Part shown: positions 9,351 through 17,458 of the stretch, piece by piece
Layout: each line of letters begins with the position of its first letter
Numbering within the stretch: the first letter of the stretch is position 1
Translations under genes and position numbers: made by a program
Notes under the pieces: model-generated
What the model saw: only the letters and a program-made list of their open reading frames with translations
Database searches by the model: none
What the model was told of the DNA's origin: nothing
Origin: an uncultured Eubacteriales bacterium
GTDB taxonomy: Bacteria > Bacillota > Clostridia > Oscillospirales > Butyricicoccaceae
Length of the DNA stretch: 64,000 nt
Assembly (NCBI GenBank): GCA_910579575.1
Contig: CAJTUM010000004.1
Location: 62,001-126,000, forward strand
Direction of reading: 5' to 3'

Positions 9351-9364
9351 TTATAAAATTTCAA
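9336..9364 (-). promoter_or_regulatory. Predicted promoter of the topA operon
   Basis: On the minus strand, TTGAAA (9359 to 9364) and TATGAT (9336 to 9341) are 17 bases apart. The -35 box lies inside the 3' end of dprA. Confidence 0.5.
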
Positions 9365-10529
9365 AATATTTTGCGCCGCAATCTTTGACAATTCCCTTGA
9401 TCTGCATCATCGTCAAGCTGGCCAGAGCCTGGGCGGCGGGCAGCTCGGTCCGCTGACAGATCAAGTCGATATGAGTCCTGCCCTGGATGGCCTGGGCTAT
9501 GGCGGTTTCCCGAGGCGTCAGCGCCGCCAGCTGCCGAGGGCTCAAAGGAGCGCCCGACGCCTCTTGGCAGGCGGGCGGCTGCGTCGTCTCCCGCTGCCGG
9601 GCCGGTCGACGAGCTTTGGTAGGCGCCTCTTTCTCCAGCCCCGCCGCCAGATGGGGAAATCGACCGGCGTATTCTTGGCAGATCTGCACTGGGTCGCTGC
9701 ACAAAGCGGCGCCGCCCGCTCGAATCAGCTCGTTGCACCCCTGATATTCCGGCCTGTCAATGTCGCCGGGGATGGCGAAGACGTCCCGCCCCTGCTCCAG
9801 GGCGATAGAGGCCGTGATCAGCGAGCCGCTGCGGCGGGCGGCCTCCGCCACCAGCGTACCCAAGGTCAGCCCCGCGATAATCCGATTCCGCTGGGGAAAA
9901 TATCCTGGATGTCCCGGCGCGCCGGGGCCATATTCGCTGACAGCCGCCCCTTGCTCCAGAATTTGGCGCAATAAGCCGTTGTGGCTGGCCGGGTAACATT
10001 TGTCGATGGCCGTGCCGAACACCGCCACTGTGGGGCTGGGCCCAGCCAAAGCCCCCCGGTGGGCCGCGCCGTCAATGCCGTAGGCCATGCCTGAGACAAT
10101 GATAAACCCGTGGGCGGACAGCACATGGGCAAAGCGGCGGGCGTTTTCCATCCCCCGGTCCCCCGCCTGCCGGCGGCCCACAATGGCCAGAGACAGGCTG
10201 TCAGCAAAATCGGGCAAGTTCCCCCGGACATAAAGCGCCGCCGGCGGGTCATAAATCTCCCGCAGGGGCTGGGGATAACGAGGGTCTTCATAACCGTAAA
10301 CCTGGATTTTTCCCTTTTCGCATTGCTCCAGCAGTCGTTTGGGCCCATCCAGCGAAAGATCCCGCAAAGGCGTCCGTTCGGCCTGAGTGAAGAAGGCAAG
10401 TCCTTCCCCTGCTTCCACCGCCCGATAGACCTGCTCCGCCGAGCCAAACCGTCGGCGAGCCTCCAGGATACGCCGGGCGGAGAGCCGCCCGGTTTCCCGG
10501 AGCCAAAGATCAAATACTACGTCGGCCAC
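9351..10529 (-). CDS. dprA: DNA-processing protein DprA
   Basis: This 392-residue protein protects incoming single-stranded DNA and loads RecA during transformation. The Rossmann-like core contains SLAIVGRRQAGDRGMENAR, IIVSGMAYGIDGAAHRGAL and YFPQRNRIIAGL, all classic DprA blocks. A winged-helix-like C-terminus (THIDLICQRTELPAAQALA) is present after a Pro/Arg/Ala-rich linker. It is full length. The next gene upstream is the RNA methyltransferase, 28 bases away. Confidence 0.95.
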   Translation of the reverse strand: MADVVFDLWLRETGRLSARRILEARRRFGSAEQVYRAVEAGEGLAFFTQAERTPLRDLSLDGPKRLLEQCEKGKIQVYGYEDPRYPQPLREIYDPPAALYVRGNLPDFADSLSLAIVGRRQAGDRGMENARRFAHVLSAHGFIIVSGMAYGIDGAAHRGALAGPSPTVAVFGTAIDKCYPASHNGLLRQILEQGAAVSEYGPGAPGHPGYFPQRNRIIAGLTLGTLVAEAARRSGSLITASIALEQGRDVFAIPGDIDRPEYQGCNELIRAGGAALCSDPVQICQEYAGRFPHLAAGLEKEAPTKARRPARQRETTQPPACQEASGAPLSPRQLAALTPRETAIAQAIQGRTHIDLICQRTELPAAQALASLTMMQIKGIVKDCGAKYFEIL

Positions 10530-10557
10530 GACCAGCCCTCCTTTCGCCCCTCCGTCG

Positions 10558-11310
10558 TTACCGGCTTCGCCGCATCTCCCACATCAGCAAAGCGGCGGCC
10601 ACGCCGGCGTTCAGCGATTCCGCCCCCTGGATGGGAATGACGACCTGACCTTGGCTCCGGCGCAACAGCGCCGGGCTGACGCCTCGGGCCTCGTTGCCCA
10701 CGGCTACGGCCGCCCCCTTCAGTTGCGCCTGACGCACGTCCTGGGCCTGAGGGCTCAACGCCGCGGCATAAAGCGGCGTCCCCCGGCGATCCAACGCGTC
10801 AAAAATCGTCTCCGCCGGCGCCCGACACAACTTGGCGCGAAAGACGGAGCCCATGGTGGAGCGAATGGTTTTGGGGTTATACAGCTCCGCGCAGCCCTCT
10901 GTCATAACCAGCGGCACGTCAAAAGCCTCCGCTGTGCGCACCGCCGTGCCCAGGTTGCCTGGGTCCCGCACATCCTCTAAAATCAAGCATTCTCCTGGCG
11001 GAGGCAGCTGGAGCGGCGCTTGCGCCCGGCAGACAAACAACAGGCCCTGGGGGGTTTCCACCCCGCTCATCTGTTCCATCAGCCGCTGCGTTACCAAATA
11101 AGCCTCGGGACCCCAATCCCGCCGCCGTTCTTCAGGGAAATTCTGGCTAATAAAAATCTGCTCTACCTGAACGCCGCAGGCCAGCGCTTCCTTCAGCAGC
11201 TTTTCCCCTTCGCAGCAAAAAAGGCCCTCCTTCTCCCGCTGACGTTTGCCGCTTTGCAGCTTGATCGCTCGGCGGATTTTGGGGTTGTCCCGGCTTGTAA
11301 TCAGTTCCAT
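10558..11310 (-). CDS. TrmH/SpoU-family RNA 2'-O-methyltransferase
   Basis: This is a 250-residue SPOUT-fold enzyme. The N-terminal substrate-binding part begins MELITSRDNPKIRRAIKL. The three SpoU motifs follow: LEDVRDPGNLGTAVRTAEAF, then KTIRSTMGSVFR, then VAVGNEARGVSP with IPIQGAESLNAGVAAALLMW. These proteins methylate ribose in rRNA or tRNA. The exact target (for example 23S rRNA as in RlmB-like proteins) cannot be read from the sequence. Confidence 0.9.
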   Translation of the reverse strand: MELITSRDNPKIRRAIKLQSGKRQREKEGLFCCEGEKLLKEALACGVQVEQIFISQNFPEERRRDWGPEAYLVTQRLMEQMSGVETPQGLLFVCRAQAPLQLPPPGECLILEDVRDPGNLGTAVRTAEAFDVPLVMTEGCAELYNPKTIRSTMGSVFRAKLCRAPAETIFDALDRRGTPLYAAALSPQAQDVRQAQLKGAAVAVGNEARGVSPALLRRSQGQVVIPIQGAESLNAGVAAALLMWEMRRSR

Positions 11311-11322
11311 GGTTGCCTCAGC

Positions 11323-11970
11323 TCATTTCAGCTCTTTGATATCGTCGTTGGCGCCAATGACCACCAGCGTATCCCCGCGGCGAACCGTATAATCCGGCCC
11401 AGGAGAAACGTGAATTTGCCCTCCCCCGCCGGTTTTCACCGCCAGGATATTGACGCCGTACCGAGCCCGCACGTCCAGCTGACGGATGGTTTTGCCCGCC
11501 CATCGGTCCGGCGCGGCGGCTTCGGCGATGCTGTAATCCTCCGACAAATCGATATAATCCACAATATTCTTAGCGCTGATGGTCTGGGCAAACCGGGCGC
11601 CCATGTCCGCCTCGGGAAAGACAATCCGGTCCGCCCCAATGCGGCGGAGAACCTTGACGTGCAGATCGTCCGCCGCTTTGGCCACAACGTGCCGGACGCC
11701 CAGCTCCTTGAGCATCAGGGTAATCAGGATATTATCCTGAATATTGCCGGCAAAGGCCACCACCGCATGGTCAAAATTCCGCATCCCCAGGGAGATCAAG
11801 GTCTGCTCGTCCCTGGCGTCCGCCGTAACGGCGTGACTGACGCTATCCGCCACCCGGCGGCAGATTTCCTCGTCCTTGTCCACCGCCAACACCTCGTGGC
11901 CCAGACGGTATAATTCTCGGGCCAGCGTCATGCCGAAGCGGCCCATTCCAATCACCGCAAATGATTCCAT
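11323..11970 (-). CDS. Potassium channel regulatory subunit, TrkA/KtrA type
   Basis: This 215-residue cytosolic ring subunit gates potassium uptake. An N-terminal RCK/NAD-binding domain starts FAVIGMGRFGMTLARELY with the GxGxxG fold. The TrkA_C domain follows after about residue 135 (RQLDVRARYGVNILAV, ending GDTLVVIGANDDI). It follows trkH by 12 bases, the usual pair. A single RCK unit fits KtrA better than the double-unit TrkA. Confidence 0.93.
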   Translation of the reverse strand: MESFAVIGMGRFGMTLARELYRLGHEVLAVDKDEEICRRVADSVSHAVTADARDEQTLISLGMRNFDHAVVAFAGNIQDNILITLMLKELGVRHVVAKAADDLHVKVLRRIGADRIVFPEADMGARFAQTISAKNIVDYIDLSEDYSIAEAAAPDRWAGKTIRQLDVRARYGVNILAVKTGGGGQIHVSPGPDYTVRRGDTLVVIGANDDIKELK

Positions 11971-11982
11971 GGCTTCCTCCTG

Positions 11983-13377
11983 TTATCCGATAATCACCCG
12001 GGCTTCCGGGTAGCGGACGCCCTGGTCTCCGCCCTGTCGAGCCATGGCGGCCATGCCAATGGTGATCACTCCCACCCGGCCCAAAAACATCAGCCCCGCC
12101 AGCATCAGCAGAGAAGGGGCGGAAAGGCTGGGCGTCAGCCCCAGCGTCAGCCCCGAAGTGCCAAAAGCCGAGACACATTCAAACAAAGCCTCGCTGAGGC
12201 GCACGCCGTCTACAATGGCCAAAAAGAAGGAGCCTGCCGACACAAATACAATGCCGAAAACAAAGACGGACAAGGCGTCCATCACCAGCTTTGCCGGAAT
12301 CCGCCGGCCGTCCACCGTAACCTGATAGGAGCCCCGCAGAGCGGAAAGCGCCGCTGTTAACAGCACTGCCAGCGTCACGGTTTTAACGCCGCCCGCCGTG
12401 CTGCCCGGGGAGCCGCCGATGAACATCAGCCCCACCGTCATAGCCTTGGAGGGGCCGGTCAAAGCGGCTTGATCCAGCTGCGCAAAGCCCGCCGTCCGGG
12501 TGGTGGCCGATTGAAACAAGGCGCTCAACGCTTTTTCCCCAAAATTCATGGACCCCAGAGTCTCCGGGTTATTGTATTCCGCCGCCAGAAAAAACAGAGC
12601 GCCGCCGGCCAGCAGCAGCCCGGTGGACCACAGCACAATTTTCGTATGGGTCTGCAAACGCCGTCGGGAATCGCCTTTGCCGCCATACAGATCTCCCCAC
12701 ACGAAAAAGCCCAGCCCGCCCATGACGATCAGAGCCGTCAGCGTCATCGTCACCGCAAAATCCCCGGCGTAAGGGGCAAGGGAACCAAAAGCCCCCTGGT
12801 CGCCCAGCATATCAAAACCGGCGTTGCAAAAGGCGGACACCGCGTGAAAAATCCCTCGCTCTAAGCCGCCCCAGAAGCCGTAATCCCGGGCGAAGCGGAC
12901 CCAAAGAATGACCGCCCCCGCCCCCTCGAAGGCCAGCGAGCCCAGGAGCACCCGCCGGGCCAGCCGCACCAGGCCGGAAAGGCCGTCCATATTCAGCGAA
13001 GCCCCCAGCAGCCGCCGCTGCCGCAGAGAAATGCGGCGGCGCAGCAGCATGGCTAAGCCGGCGGCCAGCGTCATAAAGCCCAGCCCGCCCACCTGAATCA
13101 TGGCCAAAATCACCCAGCGGCCAAAGGGGCTCCAAAACAAATAGGTATCCTCCACCACCAGCCCAGTGACGCAGGTGGCCGAGGTGGCGGTAAACAAAGC
13201 CTTGATAACTCCGGCGCTTTCGCCCGAGTTGGCGGCGGCCGGCAAACATAAAAGGGCCGTCCCCAACAAAATGACCAAGGCGAAGCCCGCCGCCATCACT
13301 CGAACCGGCGCCGCCCGGCCCAAAAAACCGCCGGGGCTTTTGCGCAGCCCCCGACGGATTTTATACAATACTTTCAA
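11983..13377 (-). CDS. Potassium uptake membrane subunit, TrkH/KtrB type
   Basis: This 464-residue polytopic membrane protein has the repeated half-helix pore pattern of the TrkH/KtrB family. Filter-like segments include SATCVTGLVVEDTY, FCNAGFDMLG, TRTAGFAQLD and CVSAFGTSGLTLG. About ten hydrophobic segments are visible. It acts with the RCK subunit encoded immediately downstream. It is the last host gene before the conjugative element. Confidence 0.93.
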   Translation of the reverse strand: MKVLYKIRRGLRKSPGGFLGRAAPVRVMAAGFALVILLGTALLCLPAAANSGESAGVIKALFTATSATCVTGLVVEDTYLFWSPFGRWVILAMIQVGGLGFMTLAAGLAMLLRRRISLRQRRLLGASLNMDGLSGLVRLARRVLLGSLAFEGAGAVILWVRFARDYGFWGGLERGIFHAVSAFCNAGFDMLGDQGAFGSLAPYAGDFAVTMTLTALIVMGGLGFFVWGDLYGGKGDSRRRLQTHTKIVLWSTGLLLAGGALFFLAAEYNNPETLGSMNFGEKALSALFQSATTRTAGFAQLDQAALTGPSKAMTVGLMFIGGSPGSTAGGVKTVTLAVLLTAALSALRGSYQVTVDGRRIPAKLVMDALSVFVFGIVFVSAGSFFLAIVDGVRLSEALFECVSAFGTSGLTLGLTPSLSAPSLLMLAGLMFLGRVGVITIGMAAMARQGGDQGVRYPEARVIIG

Positions 13378-13684
13378 AGCCGCATCGGCCTCCTCATCCT
13401 TCAGAAGCCCCGCTTCTCAGTCAATCGGCTTCATTGTGGGGATTTCCAGAGGAAAACGCCGGTAACTCTTCGTAATCCTCTGTAACCCTACGACCATACC
13501 GATACCGTTCCCTCTCCCCCTCTGCCACTCTCCACAAGTCTCTATTACGGATGTGTACTTTGTGGTAAGGTTTGTGGTAAGGTGGTAAGGTGGTAAGCTA
13601 TCAGCTTTAGGAGCAGGAATAATTCCCAAATCATTTAATCATACATGGAGTAGTATAGCATACTTCACTTGCCAATGCAAGAAG
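13378..13684. other. Junction between chromosome and conjugative element
   Basis: No complete gene is supported in this 307-base gap. It holds four copies of TGGTAAG (13563, 13575, 13583, 13591; spacing 12, 8, 8) and then an AT-rich stretch with GAGTAGTA at 13648. From memory this octamer resembles the arm-type site bound by the Tn916 integrase. Base composition changes here from GC-rich host sequence to about half GC. The left end of the element is therefore placed between roughly 13.45 and 13.66 kb; the exact core is not resolved. Confidence 0.45.
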
Positions 13685-15103
13685 TCACTTTTCTCCATTT
13701 TGACCGCTTCGCTTCCACTCAAAGAACCGCTTGCGGATTTCTCTTGTATCGGCTGCTGTGTCTGACGAGATAAATATATCCCGTTCTCGAAACCCTCTCT
13801 TGATCTCGTCCGCCACCTTTTCCTTAGTTCCCTGTGTCCCAAGCGGGATATGTACGAGCTTAATCCCCTGCTTCTTACAGATGAACGCTTTTAGTTCCTC
13901 CTCATGGACTCTCCTTTCTCTTTTAGTTGATGCAGACTCAAAAGCAAGTTTTAGTTCTGGAATGTAGGCAACCACAGGCAAGCCTATACTCTCACCGCTG
14001 TCTATCTTGACCCCTATATCAAGGCTTCGTGCATAGGCTGAAATCAGCAACCGAGGAAGCGCCATCTGAAACTCCTTCTCACATTCTTTACAACCCACTC
14101 CCTCAACAGCCCTGTTGAACACCCTGTCACGCCACTCATGTCCATATCGGTCTTTCCACCACACATACCGCAGGGAGTTCCTTGATATGCGAGATGGCAA
14201 AAGCCCTTTGTTTCTCTCGGTGTTCCATTCAGAAGCTATTTCAGGGTCAGTAGTTACAAGGTCGTTGTATCCCTCTTTCACTGCCCGATCAGCGCACACC
14301 GGACAAACCGTACCTTTGATGCGGCTCTTTACAAGCGACTGCCACTCAAAACCACAAACCTTACATTTCCACCACACCTTCTTCCTTGACTTCTCATTCA
14401 CCATGTCCGGTGTCAGGGGGAGGTTCCTATCAGACCATTCTTCTGCAAGCCCCGGCTGTCGTGTCGCAAAGTCATTGAAGCCTTTTAGCAGCTCGATCTC
14501 GCTGCAATACGGACACTTGCTTCCGCCCGTTCTGGTAGAGATCAGAGTGAACCACTCATGCCCTTTGCTGCACCTCCACCACACTTTTTTGTTCGCAAAT
14601 GCCGTTACCATCGTTGGTTGGAGCGGCAGGTTTCGCTCAGACCATTCAGCGGCGACTTCCGGAAATCGTGTAGCAAGGTCATTAAACCCCTCCAGAACTT
14701 TATTATGGGAGCAGTAGGGGCAGCCTGTTCCTTTCACTCTCGCTCTGACCTCTGCTTTCCACTCATGCCCCAGCTCGTCCCTCCACCAAACCTTTTGGTG
14801 TGAACCGGAACCCACCATCGTTGGCTGGAGCGGCAGGTTTTTGGGAGACCATTCAGCGGCAATAACAGGATGTGTTGAGGCAAGGTCATTGATACCCTCT
14901 ATGATTCTTGTCCCGTTGCAGATAGGGCAGCTCTCACCGCTGGATCGTGCCTTCACACTCGTTTTCCACTCATGCCCACACTTACCATGCCACCAAACGA
15001 CCTTGTTGGAGCCGTATGATACGGTTTCCGGTGTCAGCGGCAAGTTCTTCTCTGACCACTCCGATACCAGCTCAGGATGCACTTCTTTCAGGCTGTTCTT
15101 CAT
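13685..15103 (-). CDS. Five-fold zinc-ribbon (DUF4379) protein with nuclease-like tail
   Basis: This protein has 472 residues from the ATG at 15103; an in-frame GTG at 15109 is closer to GGAGG and is possible. It has five tandem units of about 65 to 70 residues, each with a KKVWW-type block, a GHEW block and a CPxC or CxxC pair (CPICNG, CPYCSHN, CPYCSE, CPVCAD, CKEC). These are DUF4379 probable zinc ribbons. The last 120 residues (LPVVAYIPELKLAFE, then KAFICKKQGIKLVHIPLG) look like the core of a Vsr/PD-(D/E)XK-type nuclease fold, by inference. It sits outside the integrase at the element's edge with its own terminator upstream, so it is cargo. A DNA-targeting defence role is plausible but unproven. 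Confidence 0.7.
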   Translation of the reverse strand: MKNSLKEVHPELVSEWSEKNLPLTPETVSYGSNKVVWWHGKCGHEWKTSVKARSSGESCPICNGTRIIEGINDLASTHPVIAAEWSPKNLPLQPTMVGSGSHQKVWWRDELGHEWKAEVRARVKGTGCPYCSHNKVLEGFNDLATRFPEVAAEWSERNLPLQPTMVTAFANKKVWWRCSKGHEWFTLISTRTGGSKCPYCSEIELLKGFNDFATRQPGLAEEWSDRNLPLTPDMVNEKSRKKVWWKCKVCGFEWQSLVKSRIKGTVCPVCADRAVKEGYNDLVTTDPEIASEWNTERNKGLLPSRISRNSLRYVWWKDRYGHEWRDRVFNRAVEGVGCKECEKEFQMALPRLLISAYARSLDIGVKIDSGESIGLPVVAYIPELKLAFESASTKRERRVHEEELKAFICKKQGIKLVHIPLGTQGTKEKVADEIKRGFRERDIFISSDTAADTREIRKRFFEWKRSGQNGEK

Positions 15104-15171
15104 ATTCACCAAGTCCTCCTCTCTAACTACCTTATATAATAGTGTGTGGAGGAAGATTTGAGAAACCTGCG

Positions 15172-15206
15172 AAAAGGCTCTGCGACCACTTATCGCAGAG
15201 CCTTTT
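15172..15206. terminator. Bidirectional terminator after integrase gene
   Basis: A perfect 14-base inverted repeat (arms AAAAGGCTCTGCGA and TCGCAGAGCCTTTT, 7-base loop) starts 3 bases past the integrase stop. U-rich ends occur in both directions. Confidence 0.8.
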
Positions 15207-15208
15207 CA

Positions 15209-16474
15209 TTATGCTGAGATAGTTGACTGCCCCTCCCTCTCAATATATGAGCCAAAGGCGGCTATCTCCTTTTTCTTCAGTTCTTTCGTCACATCTATAT
15301 AGATGTTCATTGTGGTGTCAATGTCAGCGTGTCCAAGTACATCCTGTATAACCTTGATGTTCACGCCCGACTCACACAGTCTTGTAGCGAATGTGTGCCG
15401 GAGGATATGACAGCTAAAGTGTGGCAGAAGAACCGGATCGGAATCTATACCGTACTTCTCAAGCACTTCGTCGTTGCAGTCTCGAATGATTCGGCGCAGA
15501 GCCTTGTTGAGCGTACCCTGATGCTGAACCTGTCCGTCACGGTTGATGAAGATAAAATCATCATATCCATCTACTCGTCCTATGCTCTCAAGACCGGCTT
15601 CCTTCTGATAGTCCCTTTCCATGATGAAAGCCTCTTTTACGCCGTTTACCATCGGAATAGTCCTATACCCCGCTTTAGTCTTTGGCGTGTTGATGCTGAA
15701 ATAGCAGCCCTTTTCGTCCCGATGATTATAGTAGACGAGGGTATGATTGATGGAGATTTCTCCCTCCTCCAAGTTCACATCACACCAGCGGAGACCGGTG
15801 ATTTCCCCCACACGCATTCCGGTGTTCAGCATGATATAGAAAATTGGATACCAGTGCTGGTACTGTGGTCGCCGTTTGAGGAAATCCAGCAGTAATACCT
15901 CCTGCTCAATGGAGAGTGCCTTTCTCTTCTCAGTATCAAGCGTATGGGTCAGACGAAGCTCTTTCATGGTATTGAGTGTCGGATTGCCCCGTATCATATC
16001 GTCCTCAACTGCTATCTGGAACACTTGGTACAAAACATTGTGGACATTATCGACTGTCGAGATTTTTAATCCCCTATCGTCCACCAGACGGTTGTAAAAC
16101 CGCTTCACATCAGACCGTTTTACATCTACGAGCCTTTTTTGGCCGAAAGTCGCCTTCACAAATGTCTCATACATATAGATATAGTTCTTAAAGGTGCTGT
16201 CTTTTATTCCTTTTTTAAGCTGGCACCATAGGTCAAACATATAGTTGACCGTAAGGCTTTTCACATCCGTCCTGATGCCATCGTGATGATCGACAGTGAC
16301 CTGTTCCTCAATCTCCCTCAGCTTGTCCAGCGTGGGAGCATAGACATTGTGCCTTACTCCGTCCTCTGTAGTCCATCTAAACTCATAAGTACCGTTCTTT
16401 CTCTGGTACTCGCCCTTTTTTAACCGTAGACGATTACCGTCCAGCCGAGCCTTTGATTTTGCTTTTGCCGCCAT
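15209..16474 (-). CDS. int: Tn916-type tyrosine recombinase / integrase
   Basis: This 421-residue protein integrates and excises the element. The N-terminal arm-binding domain (RLKKGEYQRKNGTYEFRWT) matches the Tn916 integrase type. A core-binding SAM-like domain follows at about residues 70 to 175. The catalytic domain shows Arg in TGMRVGEITGLRW, HILRHTFATRL, HADIDTTMNIY (the nucleophilic Tyr) and the usual Lys region. It is complete, with a strong GGAGGGG site before the ATG. The excisionase gene ends 10 bases upstream. Confidence 0.96.
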   Translation of the reverse strand: MAAKAKSKARLDGNRLRLKKGEYQRKNGTYEFRWTTEDGVRHNVYAPTLDKLREIEEQVTVDHHDGIRTDVKSLTVNYMFDLWCQLKKGIKDSTFKNYIYMYETFVKATFGQKRLVDVKRSDVKRFYNRLVDDRGLKISTVDNVHNVLYQVFQIAVEDDMIRGNPTLNTMKELRLTHTLDTEKRKALSIEQEVLLLDFLKRRPQYQHWYPIFYIMLNTGMRVGEITGLRWCDVNLEEGEISINHTLVYYNHRDEKGCYFSINTPKTKAGYRTIPMVNGVKEAFIMERDYQKEAGLESIGRVDGYDDFIFINRDGQVQHQGTLNKALRRIIRDCNDEVLEKYGIDSDPVLLPHFSCHILRHTFATRLCESGVNIKVIQDVLGHADIDTTMNIYIDVTKELKKKEIAAFGSYIEREGQSTISA

Positions 16475-16484
16475 AGTTCCCCTC

Positions 16485-16688
16485 CTATATTGATTTTAGC
16501 TCTGTCAGATACTCCTCCAACTTTCGCCGCTTTATTAGGCGCTTACTACCGACCCACAGCACAAAGGGGCAGTTATCCTCATTGGAAAGCTCCCTTAGCT
16601 TTGAAGTACCTATCCCGAAATACTGCGATGCCTCTTCAATCGTAATCGTGAATCTCTCCCAGACGGGAACTTCAATTTTCTTTGTCAT
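16485..16688 (-). CDS. xis: Excisionase, Tn916 Xis family (copy 1)
   Basis: This is a 67-residue basic protein with a winged-helix MerR/Xis-like fold: TITIEEASQYFGIGTSKLRE, then FVLWVGSKRLIKRRKLEEYL. It bends DNA to direct the integrase toward excision. It sits 10 bases upstream of int, as in Tn916. A close paralogue is encoded about 100 bases further upstream. Confidence 0.88.
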   Translation of the reverse strand: MTKKIEVPVWERFTITIEEASQYFGIGTSKLRELSNEDNCPFVLWVGSKRLIKRRKLEEYLTELKSI

Positions 16689-16786
16689 CTTGATAACACC
16701 CTCCTGTTCTTTGTTGTGCCACCAAGATACACCCTATCCCAACCAATCGGCAAAGCTGCGAATACCCAAATCGCACCCTTGCACTT

Positions 16787-16999
16787 TCATATTGAATATG
16801 CCTTTTCCAAATACTCATCGAGCTTCTTTCGCTTCAACAACCGCTTTGTTCCTACCCAAAGGACGAACTCGCAGGCTTCGTCATCAGACAGTTCTCTGAG
16901 CTTACCTACTCCTATTCCGGTATAGGCAGCAGCTTCCTCCAGCGTCAGATTTGACTTGAGCCAAATGGGGACAGCTTCGGATTTTTCCTGCTTATTCAA
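16787..16999 (-). CDS. Excisionase-like protein (copy 2)
   Basis: This protein has 70 residues from a TTG at 16999 preceded by GGGGTGG; a longer frame to 17029 has no good ribosome site. It parallels copy 1 block for block (LTLEEAAAYTGIGVGKLREL, FVLWVGTKRLLKRKKLDEYL). Its start overlaps the stop of the MazF-like gene (TTGAATAA), so the two are probably coupled. Two excisionase paralogues in one element suggest division of labour, for example excision and transcriptional control. Confidence 0.8.
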   Translation of the reverse strand: MNKQEKSEAVPIWLKSNLTLEEAAAYTGIGVGKLRELSDDEACEFVLWVGTKRLLKRKKLDEYLEKAYSI

Positions 17000-17390
17000 T
17001 CTTACCACCCCGCTTTGCGGGTACGGCATATCTCCCCACGCTTATCGAAAGCGCTCTGTCGACATCTTTCATCGTAAGCAGATCAACGCTTCCGACATAT
17101 TGTGATAGTCTGCTCTTGTCGATAGTCCGAATCTGCTCAAGAAGCACGATTGAGTTTTCCGCCAGTCCGAACCGTTTTCCTAATTTGGCATGAGTCGGCA
17201 TATCGAGTCGCTTCACCTTACTTGTGATTGCGGCTACAATCACTGTGTTGCTGCTTCGATTCCCAATGTCATTCTGAATGACAAGAACGGGACGAACACC
17301 GCCCTGCTCCGAGCCTATCGTTCCAGACAGATCGGCATAGAAGATATCCCCTCTGCGGATAGTATCTTTGATACTCTTGGTCTTTTCCAC
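16992..17390 (-). CDS. MazF/PemK-type endoribonuclease toxin-like protein
   Basis: The protein has 132 residues. The GTG at 17390 lies 8 bases after GGAGG; the upstream GTG at 17435 lacks such a site. The family core is clear: RRGDIFYADLSGTIGSEQGG, VRPVLVIQNDIGNRSSNTV, then VAAITSK and ENSIVLLEQIRTIDKSRL. MazF toxins cut RNA at short sequences. No MazE-like antitoxin is seen next to it; the neighbours are a sigma-like protein upstream and an excisionase downstream. It could be an addiction module with an unusual partner or a repurposed regulator. Confidence 0.85.
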   Translation of the reverse strand: MEKTKSIKDTIRRGDIFYADLSGTIGSEQGGVRPVLVIQNDIGNRSSNTVIVAAITSKVKRLDMPTHAKLGKRFGLAENSIVLLEQIRTIDKSRLSQYVGSVDLLTMKDVDRALSISVGRYAVPAKRGGKIE

Positions 17391-17458
17391 TTTCTGAGCC
17401 TCCGTTGTTGGATTGGAAGTCTCCCTCCAATCCACAACAGCACAAAATCATCGAAAAA

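Noticed and set aside
13563..13597. Short CRISPR array
   Set aside because: The TGGTAAG units are only 8 to 12 bases apart with no unique spacers, and there are no cas genes in the window.
13417..13629. A 70-codon minus-strand frame before trkH
   Set aside because: It spans the TGGTAAG repeats and the host-element junction, has no clear ribosome site and no recognisable family. It may include a host gene fragment in another frame, but this could not be supported.
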